Positions 47,410 to 60,118 of a stretch of 64,000 nucleotides of DNA are shown in pieces. The stretch covers positions 3,505,001 through 3,569,000 of the forward strand of contig BSWB01000002.1 in NCBI GenBank assembly GCA_033239125.1, written 5' to 3'. The stretch comes from Fagopyrum homotropicum (lineage: Eukaryota; Streptophyta; Magnoliopsida; Caryophyllales; Polygonaceae). The notes under the pieces are model-generated. The model worked only from the letters and a program-made list of their open reading frames with translations, made no database searches and was not told the origin of the DNA. Position numbers and translations under genes: made by a program. Numbering within the stretch: position 1 is the first letter of the stretch; every line of letters begins with the position of its first letter.

Positions 47410-49275
47410 ATGAAACAACAACAGCCAATCTCCGGTGGGTTTGCCCGGAAAACCAGCAATACAGTCTCGATTTTCATCTTCATTTCAACGGTATTCCTGT
47501 TTGCAGTCTTCATCTACAATGAAGACGTTAAATCCATCACTGAATTCCCTTTCTCATGGCCCAAATCGCAAGAACTCCAAGATTCCAGTTCGGAGAAACA
47601 ACCTTCCCCTGTTTTGTTCAATGAACATGAAGAAGAAGAAGCAATTGATTTGCCACCAGATGATTGCGATCTTTATACAGGGGAATGGGTACTCGATAAC
47701 ATCACACATCCATTATACAAAGAAGATGAATGCGAATTTCTTACTGAACAAGTTACTTGTGTTAGAAATGGAAGACAAGATTCATTTTACCAGAATTGGA
47801 GATGGCAGCCTCGAGATTGCAATTTGCCCAAGTAATTTCTCAACATACTCTGTTTTTCTTATATCACCTTCTTTGATTAACCATTAAAATTCATGTTGAA
47901 TTTGCAGATTTAGTGCAAAATTGCTGTTGCAGAAGCTAAAGGGGAAGAGATTGATGTTCGTTGGGGATTCATTGAATAGAAATCAATGGGAATCAATGAT
48001 CTGTCTGGTTCAATCTGCAGTCCCCCATGGAAGAAAGAGGTTAAGCAAATCCGGTTCTCTTAGTATCTTCAGCCTTGAGGTTTGTTCTTCGTCTTTCTCT
48101 TTGGATTCAAGATCAAGCAATTTCTTTTTCCTTTTCCCTTTTTCTTATTTAATCTTAAAGCCAATATTCTCACAGGATTATAATACAACAGTGGAGTTCT
48201 ACTGGGCTCCATTTCTGGTAGAGTCAAATTCGGATGATCCGAAAATGCACAGTATACAAAACCGGATCATCATGTCCGAATCCATTGAGAAGCATGCAGT
48301 CAACTGGAAAGACGTTGACTTTCTCATTTTTAACACTTACATTTGGTGGATGAACACCGGCAACATGAAAGTATTGTAAGTGTTTATTATATTTCAGTTC
48401 TTAAACTTATGTATAAACCCTTTTGTGACATGTTTGGTCGATTTTCGATTCAGACGAGGATCGTTCGATGAAGGAGCGACGGAGTACGACGAGTTACCGA
48501 GACCGATTGCGTATATGAGAGTGTTGGAGACATGGGCTAAGTGGATTGATGAGAACATTGATCCACAACAAACCGTTGTGTTCTTCAATAGCATGTCACC
48601 TATTCATATTAAGTAAGTTGTTCATACTCTTGCTTTTGAATTTAATACATTATATTTTGATTTTTGCATGAATATGTTATAATGAGAGAATAAATTATAT
48701 TTATAATGTTGTTTGTTTGTGATTAATGATATAATTTGATTGAGTGGGTTGCTAGGAAGTAGGTGATTGTACTTGCTCTTATGTACTAAAAATTGTATTA
48801 GTTGAAGTAGTTGTTGAGGTTTCTAAATCACATAATTCATAACTAATAAAACAAAAATAATTTTATTTTATATGTGAATTATTGTTCTAATTTCATTTTT
48901 AATGTGAATTATGTATATAGGAGTATGGATTGGGAAAATCCAGATGGTATAAAATGTGCAAAAGAGACAATGCCGGTGTTAAACACGTCGGCGCCGTTAC
49001 ACGTTGGCACTGACCGGAGATTATTCATGGGGGCCCACAACGTGACACGGTCGATGAAGAGAGTTCCGGTGAACTTTGTGAACATTACAACGTTGTCGGA
49101 ATATCGGAAAGACGCTCACACCTCCGTTCATACTATCCGGCAAGGGAAGCTTCTGACGCCGGAGCAAAAGGCCGATCCGGCTGTTTTCGCCGATTGTATT
49201 CATTGGTGTCTTCCGGGTTTACCTGACACGTGGAATGAGTTTCTCTATACACGTATTGTTTCTCGGTCAACGTGA
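47410..49275 (+). CDS. Trichome birefringence-like protein TBL-A (wall polysaccharide O-acetyltransferase family)
   Basis: Exons 47410-47831, 47908-48079, 48176-48375, 48454-48612 and 48921-49275 join with GT-AG borders in frame to 435 aa. It is a type II Golgi membrane protein: short N-terminus, one membrane helix at about 18-36, then an acidic linker. A TBL/PMR5N domain follows (DDCDLYTGEWVLDN, FYQNWRWQPRDC) and then the catalytic DUF231 part with the GDS motif (FVGDSLNRNQWES, Ser162) and the DxxH motif (DCIHWCLPGLPD, Asp409, His412). The sequence type is that of the ESK1/TBL28-35 group, nearest TBL3/TBL31-TBL33, whose members acetylate xylan. I chose the ATG at 47410 because the upstream in-frame ATG at 47359 lies within the leader-intron acceptor and the paralogue starts at the same MKQQ. 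Confidence 0.93.
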
Positions 49276-50939
49276 CACGTGGAAATATATCACCGGCATG
49301 TAAAGAAAGTTCTTTTTCATTTTTTTAAACTCTTGGGTATGTGATTCTTTTACTATACCGTGGAAATGTAACTCTTTTACGTTAAAAAAAATGGAATTGT
49401 GTAGATTTGAATTAGTTTTTTATAATCGGAAATGTATATCTTCTTAGAAAAGAATAATAAATATAAGTGTATATATAAATGGACTTTTTTTTTCACCATT
49501 CAACACGGATCAACCCGGATCAAAACCGAAAACCCCGAGTTGTTTGAACCTAATTCAAAATTTTATGTTCGTTCCAGGTTCAGTCTCGGTCCATTTGAAA
49601 CAAACTCTTTCGTTTTGAACTGGATTTTGTTGGGTTGAAATTGATATATGTTTTATTTTAAAGTGATCGGTTTAAACCGGACCTGAATAGAAAAACACAC
49701 ATACTACATTGTTATCGATCATTTGAACCATAGAAAGAGGGGTGGGGTCGTCGAGATTATAGCCACGAAGATGCATGCTAGGGGGGCCATGGAAATATTT
49801 GATAAGATATGGTCAGGTGGTAGCATTTATAATGCTATAGAATTTTTGTTTAATAGGTCAAGGTATATTTATTACATCTCATACGTATTTGTTTTTGTAA
49901 ATATCAACTGTTAATTATAAAAACTAGGTATAGTAAAGCCCAATCTTTAGTTTCTTCGGCCCTAACATTCCCTTCACTGGAGGGCTGAGGCCCAGCCTGA
50001 TGCAGCCCAAAACACTGTTACATGATCACAAGATTGGATTTAAATGCATTTTATAAAATTATCGGATCGGTTATCTGTAGATCTATCCGGTTCTACACCT
50101 CTTATTTTGTAGTTGAGCAATTTGATTTCCAATCGAAGTACACGATACTTTATAGATAATACGTAGGGATAATTATACCACGGATATCCGAAACAAAATC
50201 ATCTTATTTCGTGTCCGATCGTTGATTTGGTATCATTTCGGATACAAATAACTTATTTACGGACTCTAGTTGATTCGGTATCGAGATTATGTCACTTTTT
50301 GTTCATAACTCTAGTTGGTAAGGATATGGTTGGTCTTTTCTTAATATCAAAACTATTTACACGATATTTCTATAAACCACAAATCTACTATAAACCACAA
50401 ATCAACTTTTAAAACCACGACCGCATATACAAACTCCAAATCTATTTAGGCAGGTTTTGCGTGGCTTCTCTTGTTACTGTCCTAACTCTACTTAGTTTAA
50501 CTCCAACTATCCTCCAATCCAGGAGGATGTGATTAGCAAGGAAAACTAGAGGATGGCGAACTGAAGGTACGAGCGCCGACTCTCTTCATTTGAGAGTGAT
50601 GGAACAGAGGACGATGGACGGACAGAGGGTGATGGCGTCTGGTTATCTCTATCGCTCAAGAAATCTCCCAAATCGTTATGATATTGCCCTATACACAAAT
50701 TTTTCCGGTTCAAGAAAATGAGCAGCTTACAAAACACTTCCTACAAAAATAAGCCATGCGATATACACGTATTTTGACCAAAATAGTAGTGTATTTGCCA
50801 AATACTCTTTGGTGTTTGTAAACCCTAATTTTTAATGTAAACCGGTCCAATAAAATACTAATTGTAAACATTAGTATTTTGTGTTTTTGCCAAACGTAGC
50901 CTGAGTTTAACTGCAGTTAAAAGAAAATTAGGGATCTGT
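49276..50939. other. Intergenic between TBL copies
   Basis: Contains the inverse copy (about 50118-50230) of the repeat at 39.65 kb. No gene is seen. Confidence 0.5.
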
Positions 50940-51420
50940 ATAGAGTGGACATCCAACCGTGTAAATCGTTTTAGCCACCTCGCCGGAAAATAACGCCATG
51001 AAGCAACAATAACAGATCTCCGGCGAGTTTGGCCGGAACACCAGTAACACCGCTTTGATTTTAGTCTTTGTTTCATCAATTCTCCTCATCACAGTCTTCA
51101 TCTGCAACGAAATATCAAGCCAATCACTGGATTTCAATTCTCCTGTCCCAAATTTCTATAACAAAGCTTTACTCGGCAAAATTCCCCTGTTTCATCGAGT
51201 GCAAGAACAGAGCAGAAGGTCGGAGAATAAGAGATTGAATTGCCACCAGAGAATTTCAATCTTTCTACAGGGAAATGGAAGAAATAATTATTTCTAACTC
51301 GCCCATTGACTTATGTTAGAAATGGAAGAAAAGATTATTTCTATCAAAATTGAAGATGGAAGTTGTTCTGCAACTCGTTGCCTTACAAAAATACTCCTTG
51401 CTTAAAACAAGGTTTACGGC
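50940..51420 (+). pseudogene. Broken TBL exon 1 (third tandem copy)
   Basis: Starts with the leader acceptor and ccacctcgccgg, as in both genes. It then reads ATGAAGCAACAA followed at once by a stop (taa), the membrane helix codons (catcaattctcctcatcac), and a decayed acidic linker and RNG-KD-FYQN part up to about 51390. Frames shift several times, part of the domain around the first Cys is deleted, and exons 2-5 are absent. It is closer to TBL-B than to TBL-A. Confidence 0.88.
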
Positions 51421-51743
51421 ACCAAGATCAAAAACTTTACAATTTTCTAATCAAATTTGCGAGTGCTTTACAAGTTTACAGCTTTATTACTAAATAATGA
51501 TGATATTTTAATAAAGGCACATGCTTTAGATGGTACAGTGACCAAAACTTTAAGCCAATATCACTACCCGACATGTCTTCCTCAATCTCAATATATTTTT
51601 TTAGACATTTCAACTTGAGCGGTTCAACTCTAGTTATCAGTGAGTTTAACTCTAGTTAAGTGAATAATAGAGATGTTTATAGAACTGACTCTCAAGTCCC
51701 AACAGTGTGAATCACATTAGCCACCTCGCCGGAATCCACCGCG

Positions 51744-53545
51744 ATGAAGCAACAACGGCAAAAACCATGTGGGTTTGGCCGGAACACCGTCTGGAATTTC
51801 ATCTTCGTTTCATCAATTCTCCTCACCACAATCTTCATCTGCAACGAAAACATCAAATCCGTCACCGAATTTCAGTTCTCCTGGCCCAAATTGCTAGTAC
51901 AACATAGCTTTATTCAGAAAAATTCCTCTGTTTTATTGAGTGAAGAAACAGAGCAGGAGGATGAAGAAGAAGAAGAGATTGATTTACCACCAGAGGATTG
52001 CGATCTTTCTACAGGGAGTTGGGTATTTGATAACATTACTTATCCATTGTACAAAGAAGATGAATGTGAGTTTCTAACTCGACAGTTGACTTGTGTTAGA
52101 AATGGAAGAAAAGATTCTTTTTATCAAAACTGGAGATGGCAGCCCAGAGATTGTTCTTTTCCCAAGTAAGGTTTCATCTTGCTCTGTTTTTCGACATTGT
52201 TTTGATTTGGGTGTTGTAATTGATGTTCTGTTAGATTTACAGATTTAGGGCAAAATTATTGTTGAAGAAGCTTAAGGGGAAGAGATTGATGTTTGTTGGG
52301 GATTCATTGAATAGAAATCAATGGGAATCAATGGTTTGTTTAGTCCAATCTGCAATCCCCCATGGAAGGAAGAGCTTCAATGAATCTGGGTCTCTCATTA
52401 TCTTCAACCTTGAGGTCTGATTAATCAAAATCTTTTTATCTTTTTTCTTGAAATAAAAATAAAAATATTATATTTTCTGACAGGATTATAACACAACAGT
52501 CGAGTTCTATTGGGCACCATTTCTAGTGGAATCAAATTCGGATAATCCGGAATCGCACAGTATCCAAGACCGGATCATAATGTCAGAATCAATTGAGAAG
52601 CACGCAGTCAACTGGAAAGACGTTGACTTTCTAATCTTTAACACTTATATTTGGTGGATGAACTCCGACAACATGAAAGTCTTGTAAGTTACTATTTGGT
52701 TTTATAAAATTATGTATGAATGTTTTGTGACATGTTTTGCTGAATTTTGATTAGACGAGGATCTTTCGATGAAGGGGCGACGGAGTACGATGAAGTGTCG
52801 AGGCCGACTGCTTATTTGAGAGTGTTGGAGACATGGGCTAAGTGGATCGATGAGAACATCGATCCTCATCGTACTCGCGTTTTCTTTAATAGCATGGCGC
52901 CCATTCATTTCAAGTAAGAACGCCACCCTTCATATTACTAAATACGTTTTTATCGATTTATATATTGATCGATTCGTCTTCTAAAATCCGGTGACTTTTT
53001 TGGTTTATGGCAAAATAAATAAATAATGTTATATAGGAAAAGGCGTCCAATGTATCACTTTCACGTAGTTAGTTGAACTTGAAGTAGCCGTTGGGATTTC
53101 AAAATCATTATCAATACATTATAACAATATTGACAAATAATCTAATCCATTAAACGAATCTCATTTTAGTATAAGAATATGAATATGCAGTAGCATGGAA
53201 TGGAACAACCCGGATGGTATAAAGTGCGCAAACGAGACGATGCCGGTGCTGAACACGACGGCGCCGTTAAGAGTAGGAATTGATCGGAGACTCTTCGTGG
53301 CAGCCGAAAACGTGACGCAGTCGATGATGAGGGTGCCAGTGAGCTTCATCAACATAACAACGCTGTCGTTGTACCGGAAAGACGCTCACACTTCCGTTCA
53401 CACTACCCGGCAAGGGAAGCTTCTCACGCCGGAGCAAATGGCTTCTCCGGCAACCTTCGCCGATTGTATCCATTGGTGTCTCCCTGGTTTACCAGACACG
53501 TGGAACGAGTTCCTTTATACACGTATCATATCCCGGTCGTCGTGA
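51744..53545 (+). CDS. Trichome birefringence-like protein TBL-B (tandem paralogue of TBL-A)
   Basis: Exons 51744-52165, 52243-52414, 52484-52683, 52755-52913 and 53191-53545 have exactly the lengths of TBL-A (422, 172, 200, 159, 355) and give 435 aa. The layout is the same: membrane helix at about 17-37 (WNFIFVSSILLTTIFIC), acidic linker (EQEDEEEEEIDLPPEDCD), GDS motif (FVGDSLNRNQWES) and DCIHWCLPGLPD near the C-terminus. The catalytic residues are intact. The introns are shorter and unrelated in parts, while the exons are highly similar, so the pair is a fairly recent tandem duplication under coding constraint. The start is supported by a nearby leader acceptor (cattag|ccacctcgcc). Role as for TBL-A: Golgi O-acetylation of wall polymers, probably xylan. 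Confidence 0.93.
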
Positions 53546-54683
53546 TACAAAACACCAGGTTAAAATGCGAGTCTCCTTCCCTTCCATTTTCTTCTTCAAT
53601 GATTCTTTTACCATACCCATGAAATGTATGTATTTTAGTTATGTTTTTTTTTTGTTCTTTGTTTGACATGTCGAAGGATATTTTGTAGGTTGGTTGTAGT
53701 TTTTGGGTTAGGATATGGGTTTCAAAGGAAAAATAAATGGCAAGTGTACATGTAACTTTTTCTTATATCCGTCCTGGGACAAAATGACGCGGAGAACACA
53801 CGTCCGGTGAACCATACATACAAGCACACAAGTTCCATGCTAAAACTAATTGATAATAGGAGGAGTAATCCAGATACTTATATGGTAGGTTCGCTTGATT
53901 GCATGTTATCGATGTGGGAATCCTTACATCTCAACAATACATAAAGTCATAACGAGTTATGATACAAGAGACAATTTTACTAGAAACCCTAAAAACTATC
54001 TTACTCTATAAGTACCAAATATCGTGAAATGTGTGATTTATTGAGAAGTGAGATTCATATTAAGACATACCAATACTACTAAAAACCCTAGATATTGTCT
54101 TGATGTATGAGAAACAAGTGTCATGACATGTGTGATTTGTTGCGAAGTGAGATCCATATTCAAGGCATATCTACGTTAGTAGTAGTAGTTACTACGATTC
54201 TTTTGATAGAGTCATCATAGATGATCTATAAGAATCAAATGGTGGTCTTGGAGGAGAAGCAAGGGAAGGCACGAGAGGTATCTCAATCAAGGGCCCGTTT
54301 GGTATGCTGTAACTGAAACTAAAACTTAATAGAACTGAAACTGAAACTATAAAATGTGATTGAAACTTAATGGAATGAATCGAATTAATTTGTTTGTATG
54401 TTCGTTTAAGATGATAATAAATGGGTTGGATGAGGTGTTAATAGACCAAAAAGCCCTTATAGAATGCTCCTACAATCGATTGAATGAAGGTTCTTGCAAA
54501 AGGATACAACTACCATAAAAATTGGATTCAATCAATTAAACCTCGTACCCCAATTTAATCATTCAACCGATTCAACCTCTTATCCAACCAATTCAATCCC
54601 TCGATTTAATGGTAAAAATGTATTACCGGACGTTGATGAAAGTCATTCAACGGATTCAATCGATTGAATTGAGTGTAAGAACA
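53546..54683. other. Intergenic; duplicated block and an isolated MITE-like end
   Basis: 53940-54050 and 54055-54170 are two diverged copies of a unit with aaaccctaaaaact and gtgtgatttgttg. At 54290 agggcccgtttggt looks like a hAT-type terminus, but no matching second end was found. Confidence 0.5.
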
Positions 54684-55090
54684 GGCCTCAACTCATGGCT
54701 TCCTTCAAGCATTTGCAACACTCTACTCATTGATGGTCTACATGTTTAGATACACCACAAGCTTACTATATCAACATCTTCACATCATCATTCAAATTAT
54801 GTACAATTCCATCAAGCTCTATATCATCTCCATCCTCAAGCTCTTCATAAATCCAATATTCTCTAAAACCATAATTCCTTAGCTATAAACATCAGATTTA
54901 TGAGAAACATCTCCAAAATGTTTGCAAAACATTTCCGGAGCAATGTAGCTTATACTCCCTCTTGTTCTCGACATAGAAACCTTACTTTCGATCGTTCTTC
55001 TATTTCCGTACCTTTGCAAGTCCAAAATCTGAAATCTTGGGACAAAAATCTTCATCTAAAAGAACATTGTGAGGTTTGATACCAACTTAC
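54684..55090 (-). pseudogene. Receptor-kinase pseudogene (LRK10L type), kinase fragment
   Basis: The minus strand reads pieces of a kinase domain in order: IKPHNVLLDEDFCPK, ISDFGLAK, VSMSRTRGSISYIAPE, FCKHFGDVSHKSDVYS and, at the end, RPSMSRVLQMLEGSHELR. The DFG and APE motifs remain. Several stops and frame changes separate the pieces, and the N-lobe and extracellular part are missing here. The IKPHN and SHKSDVYS wording is typical of LRK10L/PR5K-type plant receptor kinases. Confidence 0.85.
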
Positions 55091-55507
55091 CAAGGGAGCT
55101 GTAGTTTTCTAGAAACTGCAAAAATGAAACTATTTTCCTGTTATATACACCAAGATTAAAGAATGCTATAATGTTCTTTGATAAAATAGTGAGGCAGAAA
55201 ATTGTGAGATATCTACTGTTATCATTATACCAAGTATATATGTTGGACTTTTCCTTTCTTGATACTAGAATGTATGCTAAGGGTGTATTTGGTAGGTAGA
55301 TACGGGGCCTATGGAAGCTTACTAAGGATCCAAAAATTATGAAAAGAAAATATAAGCCGGAATGTAGGCGTTTGTGGGACCAAAATTTTTAGAGCTTATG
55401 CTAGCTTATGAAAACTAAAATTTTTCTCATTTCATAAGAGTAGTTGTAAGTAAGCAAAATGACTCCTCTCAAATGCATGGTGGTGATTTGCGGTTTATAT
55501 AAAAAGC

Positions 55508-56012
55508 GAAAGACCTAAAATTCGGCATATAGGGGGAACAAATTATAATTTTAGCATAAACGCTCATGGTGTGACTCTCAAATGGATGATGGTGATTTAC
55601 GGTTTAGTTGCAAAATTGTGATAATATTGAGCCCGTGACCAACAACTCTTGCCACCTACAACTACTCTTGTTTGTAGCGTACATTTATCTTAAATCATAC
55701 TTTTCAGCTCCCGTGAGTACAAGCTTGTAGCATGTTCGTCTCTTATCTCTTGCCTATAAAATATCAAGGAGGTTTAATTTTTCTTGGCATTTATCACTTG
55801 ACAATCTCCAAATCATCTTTACATACAATGAATTTCTGATATCTACCACATATACAGGGCAATGTTTGAACTCTTTTTTTGATTTGATTATGGATGAATG
55901 TTTGATATATTGTAGAATGGATGACATCCTATGATTTCGTGAATATAAAAGTTGATTGCAAATGGACGAACGTAACAACATATCGTATCCCCTTATCAAA
56001 GAGCCATTGAAA
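55508..56012. repeat. Direct repeat R, copy 1
   Basis: About 505 bp matching 59486-59996 over the whole length with scattered changes (shared start gaaagacctaaaat, shared end aaagagcc-ttgaaac). On the minus strand it has a broken frame with YVVDIRNSLYV and IWRLSSDKCQ, possibly the extracellular part of the nearby receptor-kinase pseudogene. That link is a guess. Confidence 0.8.
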
Positions 56013-57759
56013 CAATTATACACCTACTATACGTCTTGCATCTTATTTAATATATTTATTTTTAGTTACTATTTATACTTACTTTTTTATTCTTTTTAAT
56101 AAGACGGATGCAGGTTTTCAGTTGTAGCTTGTTGCATCGGGTATGTAACTTTAATTCCGATGTGCTTTACTTATTAGTTTTGTTGTGCAAGTTTAGACAA
56201 ACCCAACCCGGTTCAATGTTCATTTATTTTGACGTGAAATACACGACAAACAAAACATAAGTCCCTCTAAGAACATAAAACACTTATTAAGGGATACCCT
56301 ACCGGTCTCCTTTCTTCCCTCACCTTGTACGGCTAAACGCAACATTTCACAACCTCGTGAATGATTAATGAAGTTACATCCATTTGTCAATGAAACTGAA
56401 CAAAGGTGTAAGATATACCCAGCATAGCCACAATTTTCTTCCTTTTTTGGACGTATAATTTTAGTGTATGCATGAGCTAAAAAGAACTTGCTCTCTCTGC
56501 TGAAACAAGTAGGGAAATCATAATTTTCTTGACAGAAGATTTGGTATAGCGACAAAGTAACCAAGGATTAGTCTTGCTGCGAGTTATAAACTTTGGAACG
56601 CACTATTACACGAAAAAATGTGTTCGCTCAAAAGTGTGCGTCACTAAGTCTTAAATTTATATCTGGAATCAAGCAAAGAAGCGAACTAGCAGTGTACGGA
56701 TCGGTATAGTAAAACAAGAATTCCAAAGTCGAACTCAGGGATTTGAGGGATCAAATTCAGTTCGTAAAATCGTCCGGCAAGTAAATAAGCTTTTATAAAG
56801 ATTAACGGGAAAACAACGATTCTAAAAATTCAGGTATCAATTGTGGCAATCGATTCAAGATGTTCTAAAGATATAAGAAGAAAGTTAGGATTGTAAAGAT
56901 ATAGATCTAAGGTAGGATGTTGTACGGTGAAGTTCCAAACCCATATATCTTACCCGAAAACTCTCTCAATAAAGGATGTTGAGTCTCGTTATGAAGAGGA
57001 TCTAAGGACAAGATTAAACTCTCAAATACCCATGCCCAAACTCAAGGGAATCAAAGATAAACCAAACAGGTTAAGGTTGTGACACTCATAACCTAAGTAG
57101 AAGGTGTTGAGTCTCACTACTACCTAAAAAAGGTAAGCCAAGGCTAGGTTAAAACCAATCTTTAACTTTGGATCAAAGCAAAACACGTCAAATAGGCAAA
57201 ACTACGGTAAGTTCTTGAGAAACCACGGTCGTGGAACTCAAGAACAGGCCGTAGAACGTTACGACGGCGAGGTTTCTCGCTCAGGGTCCAATCTGTTTTG
57301 GTTTAATCTATCATCATCTATGCCACAACTATCAACCCTTCACCCTAGAATAGCAAGGGTGCTTAGCCAATAACAATCATCATAATTAAAATCAATTATC
57401 TAATTAAGAGAGAAAAAGAATAGAAATTAGAAAACTCAATGATATCCAAACAAATAATCTCCAAATATCAAAACGTGCCTGTGTTAAAAAATATAAATCA
57501 AAGGAACAAAAAACCTCACAAGTGTCTAAATGTAACCAAAGAATAAGTTGTCAATTCGTCATTGGAAAGTACGTCCTTTCTCCCTCCTAGTAATCCTTCC
57601 TTCCAAAAGTCCTATGTTCCCCTCGAGATATTGATACCAACCGTCGCAGCTGTCCAAGTCTCCCTCTCAATGTTGAAGGCTATCGGATATTTGTAGGGAT
57701 AAATCTAGGTTTAAAGATAAAAGCCTAAATATTTGGGCTGAAAAGAAATTGAGCCCGCT
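56013..57759. other. Intergenic, repeat-like
   Basis: 56.58-57.4 kb includes two diverged blocks with gatgttgagtctcgttatg and ggtgttgagtctcactact, of the kind found in plant LTR-element remnants. No reading frame of note. Confidence 0.45.
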
Positions 57760-57904
57760 GGTATCAAAGCTCACTCTGGCGCACGGTATCAGAAAATACT
57801 TTGGCGCATTAGACAGTATCAGAAAATACTTTACCACGTTAGACGGTATCAGAAAATACTTTGGTGCGTTAGACGGTATCAAAGAATACTTTGGCACATT
57901 TTTG
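57760..57904. repeat. 30-bp tandem repeat
   Basis: Units start at 57785, 57815, 57845 and 57875 (ggtatcagaaaatactttgg then cgcattagac), with a shorter diverged unit at 57760. Changes sit mostly in the last third of the unit. Confidence 0.9.
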
Positions 57905-59485
57905 GCTTCCTTTTATGCCCCTTTTTGTCCCGCTTCAAGGCTTGATCCTTACATATGCCATTTCGCTCCATAATTCGCCAACTTATCTACAAATGTAATA
58001 AAACTTTGTGTAGATCTCTACTCTATCAATATAGGTAAATATAACCATAATTGTTATGAACGTATGTCTATGTATGCAAAATAGAGATAAAATCTAGATA
58101 AATGCAAGCCTAAATATAGGCCATAATTCATGTCATCAAAAATGCATTTAATATGACCCATAGCTAGTTAGAAATAATAATGATGTAGCCACCAGACATT
58201 GGCCTACCATAAAAGTAGCCGAGTTTAGAACGATTATAGCAAAAGTTACATCCGAGTTTCAAATAAAATACTTAAACATAGGTTCATATTTCTGTTACAG
58301 CCTTACTGAAATATAACATCAGACAACCTAGCATATAATCAAACCTTAACCAGTATGAGACTACAACATTCGACCTGACATATATCAAACATTTACAACA
58401 GCAATCAAACTACACGCGCGGTTGTAGCTCTCCCGCAATAGTGATTCGTAGCTTGTACATCTTCATCAACACGTCCAAGTGAGTTAAACTTCTTCCAAGT
58501 CCAAATCTACCAGCATTTTCAGGACCATGCGAGCCCTGTTATATGAAATATGTTTCGTCGACTACTTTTGTCAAACCTAGGATAACAACAACAACATTTG
58601 TATCCATACACTTACCCATTCCCTGATATACCTCAACATTGTTGGTCGCATAATCATCGATAATTTTCATTGTCGCCAATACAAACCCATTCTCACACCA
58701 ACTAGTTAGTATATTCACCTTTACGGCATGACTCCTTCAAATTAGAAAATTTTCTGTATCGGATTTGGCAAATAAACTATTTATATAGCCCCTATTCTAA
58801 ACGTACCCTCGTTCCCCATAGGCACTCCAACGTTTGTTTCAAATATTAGCAAAGACGAGACTTGATTTCCATCTTGGTCATTTGGATATACATCCTTCAA
58901 CAACTCTTATGCTACCAATTCATCTGGTTCTAATACGATTGGAGTAAGGTGAGCCGTAAAATACTTCAGACGGAGACTATATTTTATGCAACGGGTTAAG
59001 ACTACAAACTTGAATCCATCTGTTATATTATAAAGAAATAGTAATAATAAAGACGGATATCAATTGAAAATTAATTAAATAAGATGAAAATGTTATAATA
59101 GTAAATTATTATGTAATTGTTGCAACGACCATTTGATTAGGGGATACGATACGCCGTTACGCTCGTAATTTTACAATTGGAGAGGACGAACCATCCTCAC
59201 CTGTGTCTATGGGTAAAAAGAAAAAAAATACAATTACATTTTGTATATATAACCGGGATTACAACTAAACACCCTATAAATCTCATTTTTTATTATTGGT
59301 TTATCATAGAAACAATAATTTTTTATTTCTAATACAAGAAGTAACAAACAAACTACAACTTCTAATGACGGCGATGAGGAGTGCCAAGTAATATAATACT
59401 CTGAGAATTACTTGAAAATGATGAGAGTGACCGATCCTCGCATGATTTGGTTGAAAAAGAAAATCCGAGTATAAAAACAAAATGA
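57905..59485. other. Intergenic, no gene recognised
   Basis: On the minus strand near 58.85-58.95 kb a short coding-like run (DVYPNDQDGNQVSSLLIF, then GNEGTFRIGAI) is broken by stops. I do not recognise it. Confidence 0.4.
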
Positions 59486-59996
59486 GAAAGACCTAAAATC
59501 CAGCATATAAAGGAAACAAATTATAATTTTAGCAAAAACACTCATATTCTGTCTCTCAAATGGATGATGGTTATTTACGGTTTAGTTGCAAAATTGTGAT
59601 ATTATTAAGCCCGTGACCAACAACTCTTGTCACCTACAACTACTCTTATTTGTAGCGTACATTGATATTTAAATCATATTTTAAGCTCCCGTAAGTACAA
59701 GCTTGTAGCATGTTCGTCTCTTATCTGTTGCCTATAAAATATCAAGGAAGTTTAACTTTTCTTGGCATTTATCACTTGACAATCTGTAAATCATGCATAT
59801 TCAAATACAATGTATTTTCTGATATCTACCACATATACATGATAATGTTTGAACTCTTCTTTGGATTTTATTATGAATGAATATTTGATATATTGTAGAT
59901 TGAATAACATCCTACGATTTCATGAATATAAAGTTGGATGCAAATAAACGAACGTAATAACATATCGTATCACTTTATCAAAGAGCCGTTGAAACT
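59486..59996. repeat. Direct repeat R, copy 2
   Basis: Second copy of 55508-56012 in the same orientation, about 3.5 kb further on. Confidence 0.8.
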
Positions 59997-60000
59997 GCTC

Positions 60001-60118
60001 TGGCAAACAAGAGAAAGGAAGAGGACAAAATAAAATTCTCATTTTAATTTGTTTTGTTTGTACAGTAAAATGTTGCATGTTTAGCCCGTACAAGCTTGGT
60101 GAGGGAAAATGGAGACAG
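60001..60118. repeat. Direct repeat S, copy 1
   Basis: Shares aaacaagagaaaggaagagg and tttagcccgtacaagc and the end gggaaaatggagacag with 61803-61925. Confidence 0.85.

Noticed and set aside
54290..54305. Fourth MITE copy
   Set aside because: Only one terminus (agggcccgtttggt) is seen and the interior differs from the other three.
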